Shown here: positions 11,026 to 21,670 of the stretch, in pieces
Layout: each line of letters begins with the position of its first letter
How positions within the stretch are numbered: position 1 is the first letter of the stretch
Source: Hydractinia symbiolongicarpus
Taxonomy: Eukaryota; Cnidaria; Hydrozoa; Anthoathecata; Hydractiniidae
Assembly: GCF_029227915.1 (NCBI RefSeq)
Contig: NC_079877.1
Coordinates: 21,849,851 to 21,913,850, forward strand
Direction: 5' to 3'
Length of the DNA: 64,000 bases
Position numbers and translations under genes: made by a program
The notes under the pieces: generated by a model
The model's database searches: none
Told to the model about the DNA's origin: nothing
The model's input: only the letters and a program-made list of their open reading frames with translations

Positions 11026-11800
11026 ATGTGAAACGCGTAGTTGCTAAGGAGGATATATTTGACATCCTGCACAGGGTACATTACTTGCAGATGAATCATT
11101 CAGGATACCTTAATACATTTAACAAGGTATGGTTGGCAATTCTGCTTACCTTTAAAATGCTTAATATGAACTTAAACAATAATCAAAGATTTTTTTTTCC
11201 AGTTGAAAACTGAATACGTAAACTTGCCTCGATCTGCTGTTCAGAAGTTCGTTCAACTTTGTAGTACATGTACATTGAAACATCACCAAAATATTGTTGC
11301 ACCTTTGAAACCGATAATTTCGAAAGGGTTTCTACAACGTATTCAGATATGGATGACTCTGTAGACAATATTTTTGATCAAAAACCATATGTATCATGTG
11401 TTGTAACATATTATTAAATATAATTTCATTTCATTTTAGATCGATTTAATTGACATGTCAACATCAGCAGATGGTAGTTTCAAATGGATTGGTCATGTTG
11501 TTGACCATTTTAGTAAATTTCATGTTCTTTTTCCAATGGAGAAAAAAGAAGCGTCTGAAGTTGCTTCCAATATGGTAGTTCATGTCTTTACGTATTTTGG
11601 CCTCCCATACATAATCCATTCAGACAGAGGAAAGGAATTTGTGAACGAAATTATAAGGAACTTAGTGGAGCAATGGCCAGGCAGTTGCAATTTGATAAAT
11701 GGCAAAGCACGATCTCCATGGGTGCAAAGATTAGTTGAAAGAACTAATGCCTGTGTCAAGGATATGATATCATGCAAACATTTAGTCAACTTGGTTTGAC
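11026..11800 (+). pseudogene. KRBA2-like integrase gene, 5' part (zinc and catalytic domains)
   Basis: Three exon pieces. The first (VVAKEDIFDILHRVHYLQMNHSGY) ends at a donor AACAAG|GTATGG (11,130). The second, after the acceptor at 11,203, carries the HHCC-type zinc region (SAVQKFVQLCSTCTLKHHQN). The third starts after the acceptor ttcattttag (11,440) with an rve integrase core: D1 in VVDHFSKFHVLFPM, D2 in IIHSDRGKEFVNEII, and the pre-Glu region LVERTNACV. These resemble KRBA2/Ginger-type integrases derived from Ty3-like transposons. The donor after 'cgtattcag' at 11,360 reads ATATGG instead of GTATGG, and the catalytic domain runs into a minisatellite, so it is almost certainly dead. Confidence 0.75.
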
Positions 11801-12098
11801 ATTTAGTCAACTTGATTTGACATTTAGTCAACTTGGTTTGACATATAGTCAACACGGTTTGACATTTAGTCAACTTGGTTTGACATTTAGTCAACTTGGT
11901 TTGACATTTAGTCAACTTGGCTTGGCATTTAGTCAACTCGGTTTGACATTTAGTCAACTTGGCTTGACATTTAGTCAACTTGGTTTGACATTTAGTCAAC
12001 TTGGTTTGACATTCAGTTAACTTGGTTTGACAATAAGTCAACTTGGTTTGGCACTTAGACAACTTAGTTTAACATTCAGTCAACTTGGTTTGACATTT
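11779..12098 (+). repeat. 21-bp minisatellite encoding a heptapeptide in several frames
   Basis: About 15 tandem copies of catttagtcaacttggtttga with scattered substitutions. Because 21 is divisible by three, the array stays open in some frames, giving TFSQLGL repeats on plus and KCQTKLT repeats on minus. It sits exactly between the integrase catalytic domain and its C-terminal continuation (ATKKRPFAVTFGQLPN at about 12,160). Degenerate units recur at 14,665-14,815. Probably satellite expansion rather than a protein-coding repeat. Confidence 0.85.
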
Positions 12099-12114
12099 AT
12101 GTCATTATACTGTG

Positions 12115-14503
12115 ACTTGATAGTTGTTCTTTTTCTTAGATTCACTAAATACTCATCGCGAGCTACAAAAAAACGTCCATTTGCAGTGACTTTTGGGCAA
12201 CTCCCTAACACCATGGAAATCACCAATCAATTCGGTCGATAGTGTATTACAGGAAGAGGATATCTCTGACTTTCTAGAAGAAATAGATGATTTGGATCAG
12301 GCAGATAATGAAATAATACATGTTGATAATGACGGCGATGGTGATAATGAATATAGCGCTTCTACAGTTCCTCCTGTTCCTATGCCAAGACCTGTTCCAC
12401 GAAAAGAAAAAGCACCGATGAAAAAACCGGTACCTTCCCCACGGAAAGTAACAACACTGGTAAAAATACCAGTGCCTGATCCCAGAGTGCGAAAGCACTC
12501 AGAGGCACAAAAAACAGACTTCTCCACAGATAGTGACATCGACTTTTTACCAGAGTTTATTTTGGGTGAAAATTCTCAGAAATCATCAGAAGGTAGTCCT
12601 CCAAAGAAAATGAAACTTGAAACGCTTCTGGAAGAAGCAAAACAGTGGGATGAACAAGTTAAACCTATGCCCCAGAGTGTTTCTTCTAACGATGAAGCAG
12701 ACGATGCAGAAAGCGATAGAAGTGACACTGATAATAATACAATAAGTGATCAATCCAGACCTGAAGAAAGTTAACGTTGACTTTGAGGAACTGAAATCCT
12801 ATGTGAAGGATAATATTTATCAGATTCTTAGCCTACCGTATGAGAAAGATAGCTTGCGGGATGATGTCGAATTACACGATTACTTGTTGCTGTATGACCA
12901 GGAAAGTGAAGTTTTAAGGTTTTGTATTTAAGGTTTTGTATTTATCAGGTAAAGCATTGATGGCATTTCTTGAGTTTTAAGAAACTGGAAAGAGCATTAT
13001 AGAAGAGTTAGAAACATCAACACGTAGAAAGGAGAACCGCAATGAAGTACGCAATACCGCAATGAAGCAACGCAATAAGAATGAAAAAACAGTTCTCAAA
13101 GAAAAAGCGGATTGTTGTTTGGACATTTGAAGTAGGTGTAAATGTTGCTGTGAAAGTCCCTAAAATTGATAGGGCATCTGAAATCTGAAATTGTTTCGTA
13201 CCTTGGGAAAGTTGTGATTTTAAGTGAAAATGAGGAGATTTCATTACGCGAAGCCGCAAGACGTGATTCGATAAACCAGGAGTCAATAACGTTTTGTAAT
13301 TGCAAAAAAAATGTGTGTAAAAAAAATGAAAAAAAATGTCACTCCAGATGTCACCAGGGGAAGAAATGTGGAAACTCGGTTTTAAGTGAAGAAAAAAATA
13401 ATGCATCGGTATCGCAGAAAAAACCTCTTCCTACATTTGGTGGATCATCGGTTCGCGACAACGAAAGAGTTTATTTTTCAAATACTTGTCCAGTTGACAA
13501 TTGGCTTGCTCTCATAAGCACTATAAGTAGAAGCAAAAATATTTTGTTTAACAATTTGTTGGAATACACGTCTCTGCGAAGTAAAGAATTGGCCGAAGTG
13601 TTAGAGTTAGCAGCACTTAATGATTTCACGCAAGCGAAAATAAACCTGGCAGAGATGTGTGGAATTGAGGAATCGAATGCTACGTTAGACTTTTTTGGCG
13701 ACGAAACCAGCCGATTCACACGATTTCTGAAGTATCTTTTGGATTATGACATCCAGTCCAACTGCAGTAGTGAGTTTTGTCAGTCAAAGAATCTTAGTCA
13801 AGCAGCCTCAAATGAACATTGGTGACGGTGCGAGTGCATCCTTATTCACAACTGCCGTCATTGAATGATTGGTTGGATCATTTGAGGCGCCATGTATGCG
13901 ACCACTGGAAAAACCATTACCCAAATGGAGATTCATCCATTGGGATAAAAATAGCTTGACGTGAGTGTTTTCGAATTATCCCTATTTTATAAATTGTCCA
14001 TATTTCACCATGTGAATTTGATGTTTATTTTTAGAGGAAAAAGCAACCCGTGCTACAATGGAAAAAGATCCTATGATCCAAAAGATTTAGATGTTTCCCA
14101 CTTATTTTGCCGATATCTGTGGAAAGCTTTGATGGGACAGGATTAAAAAACATTCCGCGAGAAATCATCCTTCCGGAGGGAGAAAGGTAACTAAAATTGA
14201 TAGTAAATTTAACAAGTTTGCAAAAATTAATCGACTCTCCATATTTGTTTTACGCAAGTCGTTAACTATTTCAGGTATAAGGATGCTATAAATTGTTTTA
14301 TTATGATCACGTTCATAGTTATTTATTTCGAATTTCAGGTATGCATGGATGGGCACTACGCGACACCGTAGAGGAAGCGTTTGAATATAGACGGCAAAGT
14401 CAAGTTTTACGATTGCTTGAAGAACGGTCCAATTACGCCAAATTGGAAGAGTTTGTTGAAAGAATTTCAGCCACAACGCACTCTTTTTGTACTTAAAATG
14501 TAA
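12115..14503 (+). pseudogene. KRBA2-like integrase gene, C-terminal part
   Basis: Continues the gene after the minisatellite. Pieces in order: ATKKRPFAVTFGQLPN (integrase C-terminal side); an acidic/proline-rich linker (12,240-12,774) with repeated PVP motifs; a piece at 13,110-13,260 (VAVKVPKIDR, ISLREAARRDS); a Cys-rich CXC-like stretch (FCNCKKNVCKKNEKKCHSRC, 13,290-13,350); a conserved 'NTCPVDNWLALI' domain (to 13,825); and a final exon after an acceptor near 14,338 that contains FYDCLKNG and ends at TAA 14,501-14,503. Frames change several times and a TAG interrupts the last exon. The domain order fits the integrase-plus-CXC proteins common in cnidarians. Confidence 0.65.
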
Positions 14504-14639
14504 AATCCTTGTACATATATTTTAGCTTGAAAAATACCTCTTTTTACCTTTAAATGTCTCAGCAAGCACTTAACCCTATTATGAACCCAATTTAGTCTTT
14601 TACCTTATTATCCAGACTTTAATAGTTTGGGAACTTTAC

Positions 14640-14820
14640 TAAGTACAATGGAGCGAGTTAAATTGGTGCATGGGGTCAACTTAGTTTAAAAAAATAAATA
14701 ATAACTCGAAATAGTTAACTTGGTTTACTATAATGCGCGCAGGACTACTTGGTTTGAACCAACTTGACTTTTGGTCAACTTGGTTTAAAATTCAACTCGG
14801 TTTACAACATTCCCATGTAC
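14640..14820 (+). repeat. Degenerate minisatellite related to the 11.8-kb array
   Basis: Scattered copies of (g)gtcaacttggttt with strong divergence, for example at 14,667, 14,715, 14,775 and 14,790. Same core as the 21-bp units 2.6 kb upstream, so either both derive from one element or the array once extended around the pseudogene. Confidence 0.45.
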
Positions 14821-15075
14821 CAAGGGGTCAGCCTACTGTGACAATTAATTTTTAAACTTTCTCGGTAATCACGCCGGTACGGTTGTGCAACACGGTTTAC
14901 CCGGACTAACTGCTCAGCCCGGTTTTAACAATGGACTGTTTCCTGTTTGTTTTTATTTAAACAGAATCTGCGATAAAGTTTTTTCAACAGGGTATTATCC
15001 CTATACACCGTTTAACTGCACAAAGCGGTCAGCCCGGTGTCACAATTAATCTTTTTACTTTCACAGGAATTTTTA
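14821..15075 (+). repeat. Diverged direct repeat, about 40 bp, offset about 200 bp
   Basis: 'ggggtcagcc...tg.cacaattaatttttaaacttt' at 14,825-14,860 recurs at 15,026-15,061. No coding content; the rest of 14.5-15.7 kb shows nothing else except the short Helitron-like copy. Confidence 0.35.
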
Positions 15076-15335
15076 TTCCGCAATATAAAATAATGTTGAA
15101 CGACTGTTGTTGCTATGGCGGGGTAACAACTCTGTTTTTATTTCAGCTATTGTTGCGGGAAAGTTATTTTTAGAAAAAAATATGTGACATTTGCAACACT
15201 GCAATGGTGTATGCGCTGCACTTGATTTACGACATACTGCATACCTGTACTAAAGCGATCCACCTGATTGTGTGACACAGTTTACGGCTCTTATGAAGCG
15301 CTCCACAGAGTGTTCAACGCCGGGTCACACCTTAG

Positions 15336-15442
15336 TCTATATTATAATACCCGTATACGTCTATCCGTTTGTCTGTCTGCCAAGCAAAATGGTATAAAAA
15401 AGACAGGCAAACCTGTGGATTTTTCCACCGGCTAACGACTAG
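15336..15442 (+). mobile_element. Short Helitron-like copy (107 bp)
   Basis: Begins TCTATATTATAATACCCG, ends CTAACGACTAG, and carries a perfect GTGGA-TTTT-TCCAC hairpin just before the end. It has the two termini of the 5.1-6.4 kb family but almost no interior, so it is an internally deleted derivative or a minimal family member. Confidence 0.6.
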
Positions 15443-15724
15443 TCTTATTAATTATGTAGTAAGATTATGCGTTCACACTGAACTTAATTTTGAAACGAAA
15501 GTCAACATTTTTGACTTAAAGTATTAAGTGGACAGCGGGGAAATTTGAACTTTCTCAAACTAACTTTTTAAAAAAATTAATAAACACCAAATCTTGTTCA
15601 TACCCTAGTTTTCAACTCTCTCTCTTTTCTGAATATTTCCATATATTCGTTGTCAGCTTTATCATAAAGACAGGTCAGGCAGTGCTTTCTCTGCTACTAT
15701 TCCTATTTTAGATTTCATCACGTA

Positions 15725-16270
15725 CAGTGGACTCTCTATAACTCGAATCTTTCCTTAACTCGAACGATTTCGCTTACACGGTGGGAATTTCCTAGCAAAC
15801 TCACACAACTCTCTATTACTTGAACCCCTATAACTTGAATCTCTCCTTAACTCGAACGTTTTTTTGGTCTCTTCGGGTATTTCCTCTCTATAACTCGAAC
15901 GTCGCAACATGTATCTAGAACTTTATATGACACAAGCAGTTTTTTTGGCATTGTTTTGGTCCTGCAAATGTAAATAGAGTAGATCACTAAAGGACTTAAA
16001 TCAAACTGTTGAAAAAGATGTCCTTCATGCAAGTCGTTGAGATAAAATATTTTTTTATTTTTTCAGTCTGTTCTTAGCCTACAGGGTCGAGATTTTATCC
16101 TGTACAAAGAAAGATCTCGTTCCCATTCCGTATAAGGGAGACAAATTACGCTTAATTGGTTATTTATACAAAATTTATACAAAAACTTCAAACTCTCTTT
16201 ACCCGAACCTCTCTATAACTCGAACAGTTTCCGATTCTCCGTGGCTGTTCGAGGTATAGAGAGTCCACCG
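15725..16270. mobile_element. pogo/Tigger-like MITE
   Basis: Terminal inverted repeats CAGTGGACTCTCTATAACTC (15,725) and its near-complement ending in GAGAGTCCACCG (16,270) bound a 546-bp element with a TA on the left side; the right site reads CA, so the duplication has mutated. The interior repeats 'ctctataactcgaa' several times. This terminus type is established for pogo/Tigger elements. No transposase remains. Confidence 0.65.
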
Positions 16271-16384
16271 CACTATTATTTTCGTGTTTCGTCACTGTCG
16301 TTTTTTCTACTCGTGCAATGCTCTCATGAAAGCCAATCTCACTTTGAGCATTAGCGGAAAAAACAAAAGATGTTTTTGTTGTTG

Positions 16385-16562
16385 AATAAACTCATGTTAA
16401 ACGCATGATTTTAATATCAAAACTTTTTTAAATTAAATGCATGCATAAACATATGTTTATTGCATGTAAAATCGTCATGCGTTCATTTTTAGCATTCCCA
16501 CCTATCAACTTTACCTTTTAAAATAGCATATGTTTATCAATAAACGCATTGGTGGGAACCAG
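16385..16562. repeat. Imperfect inverted repeat, probable MITE
   Basis: AAACGCATGATTTTA near 16,397 is mirrored by TAAAATCGTCATGCGTT near 16,467, and 'cattcccacc' at 16,493 by 'ggtgggaacc' at 16,550. Non-coding; 16.56-17.17 kb shows nothing further. Confidence 0.35.
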
Positions 16563-17172
16563 GCTTAATGCAAATTGTAATGCAAGTAGAAGGCGTTTGT
16601 AAATAACTTTGTGGCTACACGTGACAGGACTAGTAGGAACAAACTTTAAAAACCTTTGCGGCCTTTCTACTTAGCGTCGCAGCCGGAATTACCCATGCAA
16701 ATGCCGGCATGTTAAAAAGACAGGGTAGCGAAATAAAGAAATCAGTTTCACTGCTTTGTCTAAATAAGTTTTTGTCTTTATAGAATTCGGAAAATAAATA
16801 GCAAGACTAAACCTAAAGTTAAGTACCTGTAACGTAACAAAACCATTACACGAAACTGCTGTAATAAAACTTGAAGACGCCGTTCAAATGTTGTCTAGGC
16901 CACGACGATTTCATAAAAATCTCGTAAAAACATTCTTAATTATGTAGAATTCGTTAAAAAAGTCACTTCCTTAATAAAGTATAATGGTGTGTGAGTAATA
17001 AAATTAATAGCTCATTAAAAATTTGAAATATTCAGAAAATAAGTGGCCTCGTTGAAAGGCGAATGAGATGCATAACCCTGATGACAGCTAAGCTGGATAA
17101 ATTAGCCAAATTCATAGAAGCATATATTTCACGGAAATATAAATAGTCGTTTTACAAATATTTTTTTTTCGG

Positions 17173-18228
17173 TCAAATTCTACTTTGAATACTAAACGTG
17201 CTTTCTGTTCGATTCTTCGTAGTGGACAGGTCTGCGATGGTGGAAACTTGTAAACAATTGTTCAAGTCTTTTCTCTTTTTCGTTTTTCTCATCGACGAAA
17301 AATAGAGTAGGGGATTTATAATAGAATTAATAAAAGCAAGTGTAAACAGGCAATATTCTAAGTCTCTCATATTGTCCCAGTCAAGGAAAACACCAGTAGC
17401 CTTAACTATGCTGTATGTTGCTATTGGAAACCAGCAAATAATAAACACGATAACAGCTCTTAAGGCAATCTTAAAAAGGCGCAGTTCAAACTCAGACGAC
17501 GAGCCTCTTGCAGTTGGACAAGAGACACGTGTTGTTATGGTATCCTTCACAGAGTCATATTTACAAACAGCATTGCCATCGTCGTGGATGGAACTCGCAT
17601 AAGATCCTAAGCGTTCATGCCGCTCCTTAACATTTCTCAGTATTGAGTAGTAGGAAAAAAAGAATAAGGTTGTAGCAGGATAAACAATGACTGCGAACAA
17701 CAACATTTCAAATTGATCGAACTTCTCAGAATTCAAATTGAACATTAATGCACAATATGTTACGGTAACAATTGCGATAGACAGGAGCCATACCAGAATA
17801 CACATTCTGATCGTATGTCTGCTTAGTATAGTTCTATACATGGACGGCTTCTTCACTGCCAACCAGCGCATCAAAGTCATCGTCATCAGATTAAAAACAG
17901 ATGCAAAGAGTGATAACCTAAGTAAATAAAACTGAATAATATCGATCCCTTTCTGCAAATCATCATTGTGGGGATAGTGAGTTGTGCGGATGTAATGCAG
18001 CACCTTCACTAAACCAATACTAAACCCGACCAAAATGTCGGATAATGTTAGGTTGAAAATAAACAATATGGAACAAGTTTTTTTCTTTAAATTACCACTG
18101 TTTGTAATAATGAACACTTCCAATACATTTAACGTGATAATCACAGCAGCCGTGAAGGGACTAATGTAAGTATATATAAATTCGTTTACAACCATTTTCA
18201 AATTCCTTATTTTTGAATTCAACAGCAT
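17173..18228 (-). CDS. Rhodopsin-like (class A) G-protein-coupled receptor
   Basis: An intact single-exon gene of 351 residues with seven hydrophobic segments. TM1 is near residues 22-45; TM2 carries NLTLSDILVG (the conserved Leu and Asp); TM3 ends MRWLAVKKP, where most receptors have (D/E)RY; TM4 includes VWLLSIAIV; TM5 is near 185-205; TM6 carries the CWFP motif; TM7 carries NPLLYF, the NPxxY site. The third intracellular loop holds a Ser/Thr-rich stretch, and the short tail is basic then Ser/Thr-rich. It acts in the plasma membrane; the ligand cannot be read from sequence. The first ATG is used; an alternative lies 11 codons downstream. It resembles the many orphan class A receptors of cnidarians. 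Confidence 0.88.
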   Translation of the reverse strand: MLLNSKIRNLKMVVNEFIYTYISPFTAAVIITLNVLEVFIITNSGNLKKKTCSILFIFNLTLSDILVGFSIGLVKVLHYIRTTHYPHNDDLQKGIDIIQFYLLRLSLFASVFNLMTMTLMRWLAVKKPSMYRTILSRHTIRMCILVWLLSIAIVTVTYCALMFNLNSEKFDQFEMLLFAVIVYPATTLFFFSYYSILRNVKERHERLGSYASSIHDDGNAVCKYDSVKDTITTRVSCPTARGSSSEFELRLFKIALRAVIVFIICWFPIATYSIVKATGVFLDWDNMRDLEYCLFTLAFINSIINPLLYFSSMRKTKKRKDLNNCLQVSTIADLSTTKNRTESTFSIQSRI

Positions 18229-19711
18229 TCGTTAGTCATGTTTATATGGGAAAACAATTTCACCAGGTGTGTTTTTGTAACCAAAGTAAAAAATCAAACA
18301 TTTAAACTCTATCTTCAAACGATTTCATGCCGCACTGAATGAAATTCTCACACAAGATGTATTGTAGTCAAATATCTTCAACAACCAAACATAATAAGTT
18401 TCGTAAACAAAAAATATTTCTTGAAAAATGTTATGTTAACATCAAAGGTTGAATATCACTAACTATTTATAAATCATAAAATCTACCCATAATATCATAT
18501 TGTACATGCACATTGACAATTTTTGCTTTCCCTCTTAACACGTACTTATCGCTAATAGCCAACCACTTGTCAAGATTCTTGTTTAGTAATGTTCTACTCA
18601 GATAAAAGAATTACAGCAATCTATGGTTTGAGATAATTAGAAAAAGAAGTGATTAGTCATACCACTTTGTGTCGGTCTTCTTAAACAAGTGAACAAAACA
18701 TATTTATTTTGTTTTTCGTAATCAAAAAGGTGACATCCAAATGACGTCTCCTCAGTTAATTACAGTTTTTCTCTTTCATCATTTAAGATTACAATGCGGT
18801 AGCAAACAGCATGGTACTAAACAGAAAAAGGCGATGCAAAATAACTCATTGAGATGTTACAATGTAAAAATCCGTGTATTTCAACAACAAAAGCTAAAAA
18901 AGAAAAAAAGATAAAAAAAATAATAAAAAAAAGAAAAACAAGAGTTTTGAAAGTACTTTACCACGTACTCATTAAAATTAATTATGTTCTTATTTTGTCA
19001 AAATTTTAATTAAACGAAATCAAAAACACCACCTCTTCGTTTTTCATATAAAAAAAACTGTGTCAATTATACGATATGTGTAAAACTAGAACGATTTTAT
19101 TTCGCATAATAAAACAGAACATTGTAAATTCGACATGGATAGGTAATTTTACAAACGATATGCGCAATGTTACACGCTTTTTTGTAAAAATATCAAAGTT
19201 ATAACCAGGGGGGGCGTAGATTTAGTTCTCTTGTGTTTTTAAAAAAAAGACTATTGTTTTTAACCTAAAATCCCTGCCTTATTTTTTTAAAAAGCGTATT
19301 CTTAAAAAAGAAAAAAGACTAGCCGAGAAAGCATTTTTTTTTTAAAAAAAAGCTAACTTTAATGGACGAAACAACACTTTCGGTTTCATTTGCGTTATAT
19401 GACTTTTTGTTGTGTCCATTTGAAAATGCACAACATCTATCCGGCACATGTTATTATGCACAAAAATCACACTCATGATAAAACAAATCCGCCTATCTTA
19501 TATACTTTACACAGCGACTTCTTGTCTATCATCTAATGAAAACATAGTCTAACTGCTTTTGTTCTGCTATTTCTATTCTTTTCGTCACATCCAACAATAG
19601 TAATTGTGAGCTCATTGGCTAATTATTTTACAGTCATAGTAATTAATTGAATACATAGTTTAGAAAAAACAGCATAAACAGCAGAAAGAATTAGTACCTT
19701 GTACAAACACT
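18229..19711. other. Intergenic region between GPCR and TMEM129 3' end
   Basis: Rich in A/T homopolymers (18,895-18,945, 19,240-19,350). No coding region recognised. It should hold the GPCR promoter and the TMEM129 3' UTR; I see no canonical AATAAA close after the TMEM129 stop. Confidence 0.4.
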
Positions 19712-19957
19712 TTAAATGGTAAAAACGTCTGCCATGCAAAACTGTGCTCTGCAAGTAGGACATGGTGCAAAAGAAGATAGCCAACCAGATTGAAGATTTT
19801 GATCTTGACGACTGGCAAACCATCTACCCATGCACTCCAAGCACCACATTGGACGACAGTAACACTGTTGACACTCTCCATCGCCCTGTTCACCACAACG
19901 CTTCATCAATTTAATGTTAGCGGTTTTAACCATGCAGCCAATACAGTTTTCAATTTC
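19712..19957 (-). CDS. TMEM129: TMEM129 exon 3 (RING-type C terminus)
   Basis: The final coding exon of TMEM129, an ER-membrane E3 ubiquitin ligase that in vertebrates works in dislocation and degradation of ER proteins. After the acceptor ttgtgatttcag it reads EIENCIGC, then the atypical RING with all Cys positions: GECQQCYCRPMWCLECMGRW, FASRQD and CPTCRAQFC, and ends ADVFTI before TAA at 19,712-19,714. This block is the most conserved part of the family. It joins exon 2 in phase 0. The RING lies on the cytosolic side in the known protein. Confidence 0.93.
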   Translation of the reverse strand, partial: EIENCIGCMVKTANIKLMKRCGEQGDGECQQCYCRPMWCLECMGRWFASRQDQNLQSGWLSSFAPCPTCRAQFCMADVFTI

Positions 19958-21038
19958 CTGAAATCACAATTGTTTTGTCTGTCTTTATTAATCAGACGAC
20001 ATTAGCACATAAGCTTTGTGTCAGAAAATATCAATTCAAAAACAAGTTTCAGCATTTTACCTCACAATGGTGTTCTCCCTAAGGACAGCGAATTTTTGAT
20101 GTAATTAATTTTGGTCAGTAGATTGTAGTAGTAGCTTAGTAGATTACATAAAAAACAAAAACAGAAATTTGGAGAGATAGCTCACACCAAACATATAAAA
20201 TATTGTAAAGTTTTGTTATAACATCTTGTTTTGTTTACGAAATTTGTGGTACAAAATTGTAATTATAAAATCAACCAAAATATCGTTATAAAAATCGGCC
20301 GATGCAAGAAAAGAACTTGCACATGAATGTTAAATACACTCTATCAGATGAACAATAATACGTTATAATAATAAGTGTGTATTTTATAATGGAAATAAAT
20401 GAGCAACGAAAACTTCTATTCATTTCATGCATTATGCATTGGGCATTGTTTTTCTAAATATTGTTGACATTCAAGAAGTTTCTTTCATTTGTCAGTGAAT
20501 TTAGCTTTATAACCTAAAAATTCTTTTAATTTAAAGTAAATTTTAAGTATCACTTTATAAATACTTTCTCAGTTTTATCAATACCTCAAACCAAAAGCGC
20601 TTTCTTGATCAAATTTAATGCCAAATCATTTAGGATGCTGCGCAGCCACCCTTTTGGATTATTTGCGAATTTTTCTGTATGTTTATGTTGTTAGGGATGT
20701 GTCCAGAACAAATTTCAGCTTGTTTCTATTTTTATGAGGCTTTTCGCAGCCAACGATGCATTTTATTTTCTTAAGAAAAAAAAACCCTCCGCCTGAAGGC
20801 ATACCATTTAACTTTTGTCAGGTTAAAATCAAAACTTCACTTAGTTTTCTGTTTAGACATAAAAGAAGTTCGTTGATTTTTACATTTCGTGTTCATTGAT
20901 ATTTATTTTCTGAGACTGTTTTAGATCACCAATAATATTTCTTGACTTTTCTTATATTTCAGACACAACAGAAACCCTGTTTATACATATCATGGCATCT
21001 TTTTTATTACAAATAAAACAAAGTAAAAGCTTTCTTAC

Positions 21039-21670
21039 ATTTTGGCCAATTTGTGGGATCTCGATTGTACCATTGTGTGAAACTTGTTGTTTAAATGCTT
21101 CCAAAAAACGGTCGCTTATGGTTTGTTGAATCACAACACTCCTTACATTTCTTATTGGTGCATTGAGTCGGTCTTTTAACTCCCTGTATTCCAGCGCATT
21201 TAAATGTAATGTAAATGTCTGTTCATGAGGTGCAATACTTGAAACACTTAAGTGAATATACTGAGCTGCTTGATTAGTATCATGACTATACTGGAACTCC
21301 TCACTTTTTAAGATGGACAAATGAGAACCAGTTTGTTGAGCAATGTATACTTTATATGCAGTGCACTTGAGTATCCATGAGTCTGTGACGTAAATGCTCG
21401 TACCTCCCATTATTGAAGAATACTTTTCCAATCTTCTGAATTCTAGATTGATTTGAGCAGCCACACCTCTCCAAGGTGTGCCATATTTTTTTAAATCGTT
21501 CACAAGTGGATGATAGTTATATTTAGAGTAAGTCCATAAGAGTCCCAATGCTAGACCACATAAAGCCGCACCAAAACAACACAATGCGAACAGTAAGGCA
21601 AAGGAAGATAACTGCGTAAACTTGAAAAGCTGCAATTCTGGAGATACAACTGTCAAGCCAATGTAGTACA
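21039..21670 (-). CDS. TMEM129: TMEM129 exon 2 (middle membrane segment and cytosolic domain)
   Basis: The exon starts after the acceptor ctgtttatag and ends at the donor AAT|GTAAGA (21,038). It continues the protein with YYIGL, a hydrophobic segment (FALLFALCCFGAALCGLALG), then conserved cytosolic sequence: INLEFRRLEKY, YVTDSWILKCTAYKVYIAQQ, LNALEYRELKDRLNAPIR and VVIQQTISDRFLEAFKQQ. These correspond in order to the vertebrate protein. It joins exon 1 in phase 1 (G|TG). Intron 2, downstream (19,958-21,038), is 1,081 bp. Confidence 0.93.

Noticed and set aside
11580-12062. 160-codon minus-strand frame with KCQTKLT repeats
   Set aside because: It is the translation of the 21-bp minisatellite plus antisense of the integrase; no start context or homology.
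11779-12098. CRISPR-like array
   Set aside because: Units are contiguous 21-bp repeats with no spacers, in a eukaryotic genome.
12274-12539. Minus-strand frames with WYFYQ/FRGEG-like repeats
   Set aside because: Antisense of the Pro-rich linker of the KRBA2-like gene.
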